Assembly (NCBI GenBank): GCA_000739535.1
Contig: DF820466.1
Location: 146,573 to 210,572 of the forward strand
Length of the DNA stretch: 64,000 bases
Source of the DNA: Candidatus Vecturithrix granuli
Lineage (GTDB): Bacteria; Moduliflexota; Moduliflexia; Moduliflexales; Moduliflexaceae
Reading direction: 5' to 3'
The notes under the pieces were generated by a model. The model was not told the origin of the DNA. It was given only the letters and a program-made list of their open reading frames with translations, and searched no databases. The position numbers and the translations under genes are program-made. Shown piece after piece: positions 36,001 to 43,618 of this stretch (position 1 is its first letter; each line of letters begins with the position of its first letter).

Positions 36001-36706
36001 CAATCAACACGTCACCGTTGAAATCCTCAAAAAAGCGATGGTCTCGGTCGATACGGTCAACAATGGCCTGGAAGCGCTACACGCGATCCGTTCCAGGAAA
36101 TATGATCTCGTGCTCATGGATATCCAAATGCCGGTCATGGATGGGTATCAAACGACACAGGAAATTCGCAAGGATCCCGGAAATTCTGCATTACCGATCA
36201 TCGCATTTACAGCGTATGCGATGAAAGGCGATCGGGAAAAATGCCTGAACATCGGGATGAATGACTATCTCTCGAAACCAATCGTCATTCAACAATTGTT
36301 TTCCACGTTAGCACGTTGGATTCCCTCTGCTGCTCAACGAGAACTTGATGAACAGCCTGTCGAGCTTATTACTCTTCCAAACCAGACCAATAAAGAGGCG
36401 AGTGATCGAAAAAAACCGTCTGGAATGAAAATTTGTACAAAAAGAACTGGACATGAGGCCAACATTCCCATAAATTTTACAATAGCCCTTAGAAAATTGA
36501 ACGATCTTCTTGAACAGAGAAATTTAGAGGCTGAAGAATATTTCATGTTGTTAAAAGAGCATTTACGTGGAGAGATATGCTGCGCCAATGACCTTCAATG
36601 TCTTGAACATGATATGAGCAATTTGGATTTTGATCACGCAAAAATACCATTACAGTCAATTGCCAGCCTGTTAGGGATCACGTTGAAAGGACAGGTGCAT
36701 GAATAG
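33080..36706 (+). CDS. Hybrid histidine kinase, GAF-PAS-GAF-HisKA-HATPase-REC-REC
   Basis: A 1208-residue cytoplasmic sensor with no membrane segment. GAF1 (about 45-205) and GAF2 (about 360-520) are recent-looking duplicates; both begin EINQTLF(N/S)ISNAVN and share NFYIA(I/L)Y. A PAS domain (about 212-350) separates them. HisKA phosphoacceptor is H579 in MSHEIRTPMNAIIG. The N, G1 (SDTGIGIP) and G2 (GGTGLGLAI) boxes follow. Receiver 1 has acceptor D869 (LLDLMMPDMDG); receiver 2 has D1014 (LMDIQMPVMDG). The last ~100 residues are helical, without an Hpt histidine. In receiver 1 the usual Thr/Ser region reads ILLLVFG. It overlaps the diguanylate cyclase gene by 8 nt, its likely output. Confidence 0.93.
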   Translation: MNAHTQQMKNNSAVQLLQEIERLQSLVAELQCSEIERKRAEQINQTLFNISNAVNTTFNLDQLYRSIHKALGAILDVRNFYIAIYHQEDDSVTFPYFVDEVDHIFPEIKNVSQSQSLTGEVIRTGKPLLITKQEIMLRYKKALHEELGTPAEIWIGVPLKIQDEVIGVIAAQSYTDPHQYSYHDIDVLMSVSDQVAIAIERQCNVELLKASEQRYRNLVENIDGIIFATDERGIFTYISPAVKHIIGYSQEDILGKIPIHFELQKPEPYSPKRWRKHFISGETDARNSYEDIIHVEDRRRVHDVLDGALQQLAPYKIEYRIIRQDDKVQWVYEKGLALQSDHHEIHLEGVILDIQERKYAEEINQTLFSISNAVNMTVNLNDLYELIHYSLLRVVDVSNFYIALYDKERDLIQFPYNTDDVDTDVAEITNASQSDSLTSQVIHTGKPLLLTAQEHEILKEQRGMDIVGIPSAVWLGVPLIVNGEVIGAMVAQHYTDSNRYDRRDVEVLCSVSKHVAIAIERKKAYEDLRKAKIAAESANQELIRVNQQLEQAMTRANEMATHAKNATRSKSAFLANMSHEIRTPMNAIIGLTSLMLETQLTDKQRDYLNKIHRSSHALLDLMNDILDFSKIEAGKLSLEQIEFRIHDLIDILIDMFAGKAAEKGIELIPQVAPEVPLALVGDPLRLRQILINLTNNALKFTNGGEVVIKVDVKAQCDDRVQLVFSVSDTGIGIPDEQISNLFDSFVQGDGSTSRQYGGTGLGLAICKRLVEIMQGNLWVESCPGQGSTFGFTVEFGLLPNKQAQMILSPIELQGLRVLVVDDNSKSRELLKKMLTSFAFHVTLAKSGKDALQLLENAVDKPAYHLILLDLMMPDMDGINTITHIRKNPYFEDIPIILLLVFGREDMMQQARAAGANGFLMKPLKQSSLFETIMELFAHKSLHELPNRTSAGWEDLDLIRHLKGAHILLVEDSSVNQHVTVEILKKAMVSVDTVNNGLEALHAIRSRKYDLVLMDIQMPVMDGYQTTQEIRKDPGNSALPIIAFTAYAMKGDREKCLNIGMNDYLSKPIVIQQLFSTLARWIPSAAQRELDEQPVELITLPNQTNKEASDRKKPSGMKICTKRTGHEANIPINFTIALRKLNDLLEQRNLEAEEYFMLLKEHLRGEICCANDLQCLEHDMSNLDFDHAKIPLQSIASLLGITLKGQVHE

Positions 36707-37643
36707 AAAAGAACCAAAACAAACCATTCTGATCGTGGATGATATTCCCACGAATATTAAAGTACTGGGCGATACGTTAAAAAAAGAGTTTACGGTTCGC
36801 TTTGCTACCGATGGTCTGAAAGCGCTTGAAATCGCCCAATCATCTTCTCCGCCCGATATCATTTTACTGGATATTATGATGCCCGGCATGGATGGCTATG
36901 AAGTTTGCCGCCGCTTAAAGGCGAGTGAACAAACTCAACACATCCCGGTGATTTTTATTACCGCGCTGAGCCAGGAAGAAGATGAAACCAAAGGATTAGA
37001 GCTTGGCGCCGTTGATTATATCACCAAACCATTTAGCTTACCTATCGTGAAAATTCGCGTCAAAACCCATCTGGAACTCAAACGTCATCGTGATATGTTA
37101 GAACGGCTCTCAATGTTAGACCCTTTAACAGGCATTCCTAACCGTCGTCGTTTTGATGAAATATTCGAACTAGAATGGAAACGGGCTGAACGAGATGCAA
37201 CGTTTTTAGCGCTGATTATGATTGACATCGATTTTTTTAAAAATTTTAATGATCAGTATGAACATCAGAGTGGTGATGAGTGTTTGATCCAGGTGGCTCA
37301 AACGCTTGTTCACTCGGTACATCGCCCGGGCGATTGCCTGGCGCGGTATGGAGGAGAAGAATTTGCGTGTATTTTACCAGGAACCGATATTCAAGGGGCT
37401 TTGCGAGTGGCTGAAAACATGCGTGAAGAGATTGAAGGATTGCAGATTCCTCATGACCGCTCACCTGTATCCCCTTATGTCACGATCAGCCTGGGAGCCG
37501 CTAGTATCCTTCCGGCCAGGATGAATTGGCCTGAAAAATTGTTGACAGGAGCAGATCATGCCTTGTATCAAGCGAAAGGTGAAGGACGAAACCGCGTCAA
37601 AATTGTTGATATTAACCTGGGCGCGGTCTTCGATTCTCCATAA
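36699..37643 (+). CDS. Response regulator diguanylate cyclase (REC-GGDEF)
   Basis: A 314-residue PleD/WspR-like protein that makes cyclic di-GMP when phosphorylated. The receiver (1-125) has D13-D14 and phosphoacceptor D58 (ILLDIMMPGMDG). The GGDEF domain (about 135-310) begins DPLTGIPNRRRFDE and has GGEEF at about 218-222. An RPGD inhibitory site sits five residues before the active loop, so product feedback inhibition is expected. The ATG overlaps the stop of the hybrid kinase, strong evidence that they form a cognate pair. Confidence 0.95.
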   Translation: MNRKEPKQTILIVDDIPTNIKVLGDTLKKEFTVRFATDGLKALEIAQSSSPPDIILLDIMMPGMDGYEVCRRLKASEQTQHIPVIFITALSQEEDETKGLELGAVDYITKPFSLPIVKIRVKTHLELKRHRDMLERLSMLDPLTGIPNRRRFDEIFELEWKRAERDATFLALIMIDIDFFKNFNDQYEHQSGDECLIQVAQTLVHSVHRPGDCLARYGGEEFACILPGTDIQGALRVAENMREEIEGLQIPHDRSPVSPYVTISLGAASILPARMNWPEKLLTGADHALYQAKGEGRNRVKIVDINLGAVFDSP

Positions 37644-37658
37644 AAGGGGGGACAACAG

Positions 37659-38801
37659 ATGGCATGGATTCAAAAAACCCTCGATACACTGGACAAATTG
37701 ACGATTTTATCTCAGGATTCGCAGTATGACCTGGCATGCGCCTGCGGCAGCCACGCTGAAGATCGGCGGTATCGTTCGACTCAAGACACCTGGATTTATC
37801 CGGTGGCGATGCCTTACCGGCGCAAAAAAACGTTTTTGTTTAAAACCTTGCTTTCGAATGTGTGTGTGAACGATTGTAAATATTGCCCGCTGCGTATCAA
37901 TCAGGATCCCAGACGCTGCACCTTAACACCTGAAGAGTGTGTGAATGTGTTTTTTGAGTATCTCCGCTCCGGAAAAGTCATGGGCTTGTTTCTCAGCAGC
38001 GGTGTGATTGGCACACCGGATCACACGATGGAGCGGATTAATACGATTGCAGCGATGCTCAGGCGCAAACAATTCAAGGGCTATATTCACTTGAAAGTGA
38101 TTCCGGGAGCGTCGGATGCGGCGATTGAAGAAGCCGTCTCTCTCGCCAGCGCTGTATCTATTAATATCGAGGCTCCGGGGGAACAGAATTTTCAAACCCT
38201 GTGTTCCAGTAAACAGTATCTTGACGATGTGATCCGCCCGATGAAATTGATCCATCAACTAACCCAAAAAGGATCGCCGTACAGCCATGTGAAACAGACG
38301 ACCCAATTTGTGGTTGGCGCCGCCAATGAAACTGACCGGGAACTTATTCAATACGTCACAGGATTGTATCGGCGTTTACACTTGCAGCGCGTTTATTTCA
38401 GCGCGTATCAAAGGGGATTGGGAGAAACCGATCTGCCCGGGGAACACAACGGTGTGAGCAATAAGGATTTATTGACCCGTGAACATCGACTGTATCAGGT
38501 AGATTGGCTTCTCCGAAAATATGGGTTTCAGGCGGAAGAAATTCCCCTGGATCGCCAGGGAAATTTAGCGCTCAATGCGGACCCCAAAGAAATCTGGGCA
38601 CAGACTCATCCTGAACGATTTCCACTCAACATCAATACCGCCAGCAAAGACGATCTGTTGCGCGTGCCCGGATTCGGCCCTCTTACTGTAAATAAAATTC
38701 TGACATTCCGAAAAACCGGAAGAAAAATTCGGAATATATGGGATCTCGGCAAACCCAACAAACGCCTGGAGAAAGCCGCCAATTACCTGATCTATTCCTA
38801 A
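37659..38801 (+). CDS. Radical SAM protein with C-terminal helix-hairpin-helix (UDG-linked type)
   Basis: A 380-residue enzyme of the putative DNA modification/repair radical SAM family usually encoded beside a uracil-DNA-glycosylase-like gene. The N-terminal DKLTILSQDSQYDLACACGSH is characteristic. The cluster is CVNDCKYC near 68-75, and LKVIPGAS follows in the barrel. The C-terminus (INTASKDDLLRVPGFGPLTVNKIL, about 330-353) is a helix-hairpin-helix DNA-binding motif. The usual UDG partner is absent within this window; a small membrane protein follows instead. GGGG-type Shine-Dalgarno precedes the ATG. Substrate is undetermined for the family. Confidence 0.88.
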   Translation: MAWIQKTLDTLDKLTILSQDSQYDLACACGSHAEDRRYRSTQDTWIYPVAMPYRRKKTFLFKTLLSNVCVNDCKYCPLRINQDPRRCTLTPEECVNVFFEYLRSGKVMGLFLSSGVIGTPDHTMERINTIAAMLRRKQFKGYIHLKVIPGASDAAIEEAVSLASAVSINIEAPGEQNFQTLCSSKQYLDDVIRPMKLIHQLTQKGSPYSHVKQTTQFVVGAANETDRELIQYVTGLYRRLHLQRVYFSAYQRGLGETDLPGEHNGVSNKDLLTREHRLYQVDWLLRKYGFQAEEIPLDRQGNLALNADPKEIWAQTHPERFPLNINTASKDDLLRVPGFGPLTVNKILTFRKTGRKIRNIWDLGKPNKRLEKAANYLIYS

Positions 38802-38944
38802 CGGTGCCTGACTGATGTTGATAAATTTTTTGCGGAGAATTGACTTTTGCTGGTTAGATCGTAAGATGACAAATGTAGAATATGAAAACTCATTCAAAGG
38901 AATTCACATGAATTGGCGCTCACCCGACGCAATGAAAATATGAT

Positions 38945-39006
38945 GTAGTGCGAAACTCGAGTTTCGCGGTTGTCAACGGATGCGCGAAACTGGAGTTTCG
39001 CGCTAC
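38945..39006. repeat. REPIN-like element, GCGAAACT type, copy 1
   Basis: GTAG opens the element and CTAC (39003-39006) closes it. Two palindromes of the GCGAAACT-NN-AGTTTCGC kind are separated by GTTGTCAACGGAT. Confidence 0.88.
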
Positions 39007-39059
39007 ATTTTCAAAGGAGCTCTTCATGTGCTTTGGCAAACACACCACCGACACATGAA

Positions 39060-39182
39060 AATTTGGTAATGGTTAAATGGTAAGTGATGCGTTCCCTGAG
39101 CGAAGTCGAAGGGAACAGTGAGCGGCTCGTTTCGACTTCGCTCAACGAGCGGGCATCACTTACTATTTAACCACTACCAAAA
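39060..39182. repeat. Palindromic element with GAGCGAAGTCGAA core
   Basis: Arms of about 55 nt pair with few mismatches. The outer ~30 nt (from AATTTGGTAATGG through TAAGTGATGC) are private to this copy, while the inner GAGCGAAGTCGAA core matches the 13500-13592 element. Confidence 0.88.
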
Positions 39183-39206
39183 TTCTCTGTTTGTGGGAGA
39201 TGGGAT

Positions 39207-39267
39207 GTAGCGCGAAACTCCAGTTTCGCGGCTGTCAACGGATGCGCGAAACGGAGTTTCGCGCTAC
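39207..39267. repeat. REPIN-like element, GCGAAACT type, copy 2
   Basis: GTAG (39207-39210) and CTAC (39264-39267) bound two CGCGAAA...TTTCGCG palindromes with the spacer GCTGTCAACGGAT, almost identical to copy 1. It ends 7 nt before the AAAGGAG of the next gene. Confidence 0.9.
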
Positions 39268-39286
39268 GTTTTCAAAGGAGAACGCT

Positions 39287-39685
39287 ATGGCAGTAAAAGG
39301 GGCCGGAGGCACAAACGGCGGCATCGGGCAGTTTTTTATCGGGTTAATCATGATTATTGCCGGAGGGTATCTTTTCCTCAACGCGATTCATATCAGGCAT
39401 GAGTTTCATTTAGGATACCGGTTATATTCCTTTGGCACATTCAATCTAACGAGTGGAATGGTTTTGATCCCGTTTATTTTCGGCATTGGTTTGATATTTT
39501 ACAATTATAAGAGCATTCTGGGGTGGTTGCTGACTGGGGCATCTCTTATCATGCTGGGGTTTGGGATTATTTCTTCCCTGCAATTTCAATTGCAAGATAT
39601 GTCGGCCTTTGAACTCTTGACCATTCTCGTATTACTGGTTGGAGGCATCGGCTTATTCCTTAGTTCGTTTCGCACGTATGATTAA
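39287..39685 (+). CDS. Small integral membrane protein, unknown
   Basis: A 132-residue protein with four hydrophobic segments: about 16-33 (FFIGLIMIIAGGYLFLNA), 54-71 (GMVLIPFIFGIGLIFYNY), 75-94 and 107-126 (LTILVLLVGGIGLFLSS). The N-terminus is Gly-rich (MAVKGAGGTNGGIG). I start it at ATG 39287 with AAAGGAG at 39274-39280. A longer ORF from 39191 translates the REPIN. I do not recognise the family. It precedes an MBL-fold hydrolase with a 17-nt gap. Confidence 0.65.
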   Translation: MAVKGAGGTNGGIGQFFIGLIMIIAGGYLFLNAIHIRHEFHLGYRLYSFGTFNLTSGMVLIPFIFGIGLIFYNYKSILGWLLTGASLIMLGFGIISSLQFQLQDMSAFELLTILVLLVGGIGLFLSSFRTYD

Positions 39686-39702
39686 AAGTGGATAAACACA
39701 TT

Positions 39703-40482
39703 ATGAAGACAAGTACCTATGAGAAATCCATAGCGGCACCCTCACAACGCCAACGGTATCATGGCTTGATATTGCAACAAGGCACGCTCCCTCTTCATCC
39801 GAACAGAACGTTCGACAGAACAACTGAACACCGTTGTACCACCTCACTGATTTGGCCAGAACATTCTCCTCCTGGATCTAAAAACACGATCATCATTGAT
39901 CCCTGTTTTACCGCGACAGGGTATCAGTATGCGCAAAAGCAGCTTAAAACCCTGGATATCTCCTTCAAGGATCTCGGCTACATATTCATTACGCATCGCC
40001 ATATTGATCATGTACTGACTCTGCCTGAAAAGAAAAAACATCCCTATTTTCAAAAAGAGAGCACTCTTCTGCTGCCAGATATTGATGTGATTCCCTGTCC
40101 TGGTCATGCGCCAGATTTGCAAGCTCTGGTGTTCCGTTCGACATCGAACGAGCAAGTCTGGGTGGTTGGCGATGCCATCTTGAACTTACGATGGCTCAAC
40201 GCCTGGCAGTATTATTGGCCGAATGTTTACACCTCGCAACAAGTGGTACAAACCTGGAACAGCATCGCCCAAATTTTATCACAGGCAGATATGATCATCC
40301 CGGGACATGGAGAACAATTTTATATCACCGCGGCTTTACTGACAACATTGCTTGAAACCTTTCCCTCGGCTGAATATGCGAGGGAATGCCCAGAGGTCGA
40401 ACCCCTTCTCAGGCAGCGCCAGCAACAATTATTGGAACACGAGGCCCAAAGCCATGCAACCTTCTCTGGTCAAACTGAGTAA
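39703..40482 (+). CDS. Metallo-beta-lactamase-fold hydrolase
   Basis: About 259 residues with the MBL metal-binding pattern THRHIDHV near 100-107, then CPGHAPD near 131-137, GDAI near 156, and PGHGE near 205. These supply the usual two-metal ligands. The first motif is HxHxDH-like but reads HRHIDH. The spacing and short length fit small hydrolases of the glyoxalase II/RNase Z superfamily; the substrate is unknown. A GTG 15 nt upstream is an alternative start. The 3' end overlaps kptA by 29 nt, so the two are co-translated. KptA works on RNA 2'-phosphates, but a functional link is only positional. Confidence 0.8.
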   Translation: MKTSTYEKSIAAPSQRQRYHGLILQQGTLPLHPNRTFDRTTEHRCTTSLIWPEHSPPGSKNTIIIDPCFTATGYQYAQKQLKTLDISFKDLGYIFITHRHIDHVLTLPEKKKHPYFQKESTLLLPDIDVIPCPGHAPDLQALVFRSTSNEQVWVVGDAILNLRWLNAWQYYWPNVYTSQQVVQTWNSIAQILSQADMIIPGHGEQFYITAALLTTLLETFPSAEYARECPEVEPLLRQRQQQLLEHEAQSHATFSGQTE

Positions 40483-40996
40483 ATTTCTCAGTTTTGTGCT
40501 GCGCCATAATCCTGCCTCTATCGGGTTATCGCTCGACCCCGCTGGCTGGGCGCAAGTTGACGAGCTTGTCATGGCTGCCCGGAAAGCCGGAAAACCCCTC
40601 ACCCAAGAACTTCTGCGACACATCGTCACCCAGAATGACAAACAGCGATTTTCTTTGAGTACAGACGGGCAGAAAATTCGAGCCAATCAGGGGCATTCGC
40701 TTGCGGTCGATTTGGGGCTGGAACCGCTAACGCCGCCCGATGCATTGTTTCATGGCACAGCCACGCGTTTTTTGCCATCAATTCAGAAGGAAGGACTTTT
40801 ACCCGGCGGACGTCTTCACGTGCATCTTTCTCCTGATGAACAGACGGCGATCAAGGTGGGGCAGCGGCATGGAAAACCCGTAGTGCTAAATATCCAGGCT
40901 GCCCGGATGGCCGCCTGCGGCTATCAATTTTATCGTTCCGCAAACGGCGTCTGGCTGACAAACAGAGTACCAGTTGAATTTATCATGTTCCCATAA
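40454..40996 (+). CDS. kptA: RNA 2'-phosphotransferase Tpt1/KptA
   Basis: A 180-residue KptA that moves a 2'-phosphate from RNA to NAD+, giving ADP-ribose 1'',2''-cyclic phosphate. Conserved elements are KLSKFLSFVLRHNP at the start with the catalytic Arg/His, the winged-helix part to ~75, and IRANQGHS, LFHGT and VHLSPDEQTA in the NAD+-binding half. Start MQPSLVKLSK at 40454 matches family length; a 34-codon upstream extension overlaps the MBL gene and is dismissed. Its bacterial role is unsettled, since bacteria lack yeast-type tRNA splicing. ADP-ribose-type capping or RNA repair are proposed roles. Confidence 0.93.
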   Translation: MQPSLVKLSKFLSFVLRHNPASIGLSLDPAGWAQVDELVMAARKAGKPLTQELLRHIVTQNDKQRFSLSTDGQKIRANQGHSLAVDLGLEPLTPPDALFHGTATRFLPSIQKEGLLPGGRLHVHLSPDEQTAIKVGQRHGKPVVLNIQAARMAACGYQFYRSANGVWLTNRVPVEFIMFP

Positions 40997-41040
40997 TTTC
41001 GTTATTGCCGCAACATCACCACCCGATAGTCATACACACT

Positions 41041-42648
41041 TCACTCATACCTGGTAAATTCGTCGTCAAACTGGTCGTATCCCAGTTCACCATTGCGCGG
41101 GCTGATCGCATGATGTCTGGCTCTCTGCTCAGTTCGTCGCGTGATTTCCGGCTCCGTATCATCTCTACGCTGAGCGATAGATGTCCTTCGGGACTTAGCA
41201 GAGGCTTCGGAAGAATCGGATTGCGCGCTTTCTTCTGCAAGGTGAAAAAATGCGACGCTATATTGAAGTTGTTCTGCCTGGCTGGCAAGCTCTTCAGATG
41301 TCGAACTCATTTGCTGCGACAGGGAGGCATTTTGTTGAATAATCTGGTCAAGCTGCTGAATAGCTTTATTAATCTGTTCAACTCCGGTATTTTGTTCATG
41401 ACTGGCTGCACTGATTTCCTGAACCAATTCCGACGTTTTTTCGATATCCGGAACAAGTTTCTCTAACATCTGTCCGGCTTTTTCTGCAATCGCCACACTG
41501 GTCGTCGCCAGAGTATTGATTTCTGCGGCGGCGGTTTGGCTGCGTTCCGCCAGTCCGCGCACTTCCGAAGCCACAACAGCAAAACCGCGCCCGTGTTCCT
41601 GAGCGCGAGCGGCTTCAATGGTCGCATTCAACGAGAGCATTCGCGTTTGACGAACAATATCTTCAATGAGCAAGATTTTCTTGGAAATTTCTTGCATGGC
41701 GTTGACGGTTTCAATCACGGCTTTTCCGCCTTCACGAGCATTATGAGCGGCTTGCAGGGCGATTTTTTCGGTTTGCTGGGCGTTATCAGCATTTTGGCGG
41801 ATATTGGCAGCCATTTGTTCCATCGAGGCCGAGGCTTCTTCCGCTGAGGCTGCCTGATGGGTTGCACCTTTTGACATCTCGATGGCGCCGCGACTCATTT
41901 GCTGACTCCCCAATGCCACATTATTCGCACCGCTTTTTATATCGGTTAAAACCTTTTGAAGTTTCATGATCATCTGGTTGATCGCGCGTAACAGGACTCC
42001 CATCTCATCTTCGCGATCAACTGTTAAGGTGTGCGTGAGATCTCCATCGGCCAGACGACTCACAAACTCAACCACCTGGCTTAATGGTTGCAGCAAGATT
42101 CCACGAACCAATAACGTTAATACAATCACGATGAGTGCATCAAGCACCAACACTTGAATGGCTGTTTCAATAAGAGATTCTGCAAGTTCTTCTTGAAGAT
42201 ATTGCGAGGTAACGAATACTTTAACCTCTCCAAGCATAACTTCATCGCTTTCAATTTTCTGACTGGTCGTAAAATAGCCTTGTTCAGGAAGAAGTTCAGA
42301 CTTTTCAATAATTTCTCCTGTTCCTGTGCGCGAAAAAGCATAGAGTAATGTCTCTCCTTCCAGCACAAATACCCCGGAAATAATGTTAGATTTCATTTCA
42401 GCCAGAATGACATTACGAGCCATGGCCTCATCATAATCAAAAATGGCCTTTCTCAGACTTGTGGCCAGGCGTATTGCCGCAAGTTCTGCTTGTTCCTTTA
42501 ATGCCTGTGTCATACTTACTGACCTGGTTTGATACTGATAAATCCCGAACAACAAAAGAAAAATGGTAATTGTCAAGATAACTAAGACGCTCACTTTCAG
42601 TAATAAACTTTTTCGTCTGCCTCTCGATGCTTTTTTTTCTTTTGCCAT
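41041..42648 (-). CDS. Methyl-accepting chemotaxis protein
   Basis: A 535-residue chemoreceptor. A cytoplasmic Lys/Arg-rich start is followed by TM1 (about 17-37, [19 protein letters not shown]). A ~120-residue periplasmic domain and TM2 near 162-182 ([16 protein letters not shown]) come next, then HAMP. The signalling hairpin has [32 protein letters not shown]. The periplasmic part looks like a small single-domain sensor without a recognised ligand motif. The C-terminal tail is Arg/Ser-rich, ending in [13 protein letters not shown], not the NWETF methylation tether. Start MAKEKK is chosen over an upstream ATG. No che genes adjoin it. Confidence 0.93.
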   Translation of the reverse strand: MAKEKKASRGRRKSLLLKVSVLVILTITIFLLLFGIYQYQTRSVSMTQALKEQAELAAIRLATSLRKAIFDYDEAMARNVILAEMKSNIISGVFVLEGETLLYAFSRTGTGEIIEKSELLPEQGYFTTSQKIESDEVMLGEVKVFVTSQYLQEELAESLIETAIQVLVLDALIVIVLTLLVRGILLQPLSQVVEFVSRLADGDLTHTLTVDREDEMGVLLRAINQMIMKLQKVLTDIKSGANNVALGSQQMSRGAIEMSKGATHQAASAEEASASMEQMAANIRQNADNAQQTEKIALQAAHNAREGGKAVIETVNAMQEISKKILLIEDIVRQTRMLSLNATIEAARAQEHGRGFAVVASEVRGLAERSQTAAAEINTLATTSVAIAEKAGQMLEKLVPDIEKTSELVQEISAASHEQNTGVEQINKAIQQLDQIIQQNASLSQQMSSTSEELASQAEQLQYSVAFFHLAEESAQSDSSEASAKSRRTSIAQRRDDTEPEITRRTEQRARHHAISPRNGELGYDQFDDEFTRYE

Positions 42649-43043
42649 AATCTCTTCTCTCCTTGCCATAAAAATGATAAGCTTGATTCCTATGAACATA
42701 TCCTAATATCAGATTCCAAAAGTCAAGCGAAATCTCAAACCCTAGAGGATTTCTCAACCTTGTCCGATTATTTCTCTAAAACAAACAGATTCAGTTCTCT
42801 TTTCTCTTGACAAACTCATTTCGCAACCAACTTGTTTAATAGACATGATCGAAAATAGAACACTGATGGGACTGATTGAACTGATCTCCATTGATTTTTC
42901 GAGAAGAATGGCGTGTACTCCATGCTGGTTCTCATGATCATAAACCGTGTCCTGAATTCATTCTCATCTCAGTAAGCATCGGCCCAATCAGTCCCCTCAG
43001 TGTTCTATTTAAGAATTTTTTTATCGGTAGAAGGAGGAATTTC
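42649..43043. other. Divergent intergenic region with long-loop inverted repeat
   Basis: About 395 nt between the chemoreceptor and the DUF697/SHOCT gene. It contains the 22-nt inverted repeat at 42857-43006. Apart from that I see no gene, RNA or promoter with both hexamers. Confidence 0.7.
42857..43006. repeat. 22-nt inverted repeat with 106-nt loop
   Basis: The arm 42857-42878 (AGAACACTGATGGGACTGAT...) matches the complement of 42985-43006 with one mismatch in 22. The long loop shows no ORF. Confidence 0.75.
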
Positions 43044-43616
43044 ATGGAAAATCAACAACAGGCTGAAAAAATTATCAAAGAGCACGTGCTCTGGGCGCTT
43101 GGGGCCGGACTCGTTCCTATTCCGCTTATTGACGTGGCGGCCGTCACGCTCGTCCAACTCGATATGCTCAAGCAATTGTGCCGTTTATATGGAAAAGATT
43201 ATTCCGATTCAGAAGGGAAAGTGCTCTTATCGGCTCTGACCGGTGGAACGCTGGCCCGACTTGGCGCCAGCGCGCTGAAAGCCTTACCCGGTATCGGCAC
43301 CCTGCTCGGCGGCGTCTCAATGACCATTATGTCCGGCGCATCAACCTATGCGGTCGGACGTGTGGCGATTGCACACTTTACCTCCGGAGGCAATTTGTTT
43401 GATCTCGACTTACATTCTGCCAAAAAAGTGTATGAAGAAGAATTTGAAAAAGGGAAAACCTATGCCTCCAATCTGGAAAAAGAGAAAAAGGCGACATCTT
43501 CATCGCCTGATGACGTTATTAGCAAATTGGAGAAGCTCGCGCAGTTAAAAGAAAAAGGGGTTATTACTGAGGAGGAGTTTGAGGTGCAGAAACAGAAACT
43601 CCTGGAACGTTTATAA
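43044..43616 (+). CDS. DUF697-like membrane protein with C-terminal SHOCT module
   Basis: A 190-residue protein. The N-terminal part (IIKEHVLWALGAGLVPIPLIDVAAVTLVQLDMLKQL) and the central ALTGGTLARLGASALKALPGIGTLLGG hydrophobic hairpin resemble DUF697-type membrane-associated proteins. A charged linker rich in Lys/Ser precedes a SHOCT module at about 157-190 (KLEKLAQLKEKGVITEEEFEVQKQKLLERL). SHOCT is a short oligomerisation helix pair. AAGGAGGA precedes ATG 43044; a longer ORF upstream is noncoding. The next gene starts 2 nt downstream and carries a nearly identical SHOCT tail, implying a common complex. Confidence 0.8.
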   Translation: MENQQQAEKIIKEHVLWALGAGLVPIPLIDVAAVTLVQLDMLKQLCRLYGKDYSDSEGKVLLSALTGGTLARLGASALKALPGIGTLLGGVSMTIMSGASTYAVGRVAIAHFTSGGNLFDLDLHSAKKVYEEEFEKGKTYASNLEKEKKATSSSPDDVISKLEKLAQLKEKGVITEEEFEVQKQKLLERL

Positions 43617-43618
43617 GT

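Larger units (their letters stand above)
38802..39286. other. Repeat-packed intergenic region
   Basis: 485 nt with no credible gene. It contains a REPIN-like pair at 38945-39006 followed by TTTTCAAAGGAG, a 123-nt GAGCGAAGTCGAA palindrome at 39060-39182, and a second REPIN at 39207-39267 also followed by TTTTCAAAGGAG. Only the second is followed by a real gene. Between them only a 10-codon ORF (MCFGKHTTDT) is visible after the first copy. Confidence 0.85.

Noticed and set aside
38945-39267. CRISPR array
   Set aside because: Two repeats only, internally palindromic, with unequal spacing and no cas genes; the GTAG/CTAC bounds fit REPINs.
39191-39286. N-terminal extension of the small membrane protein
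   Set aside because: It is the translated REPIN; ATG 39287 has a strong AAAGGAG.
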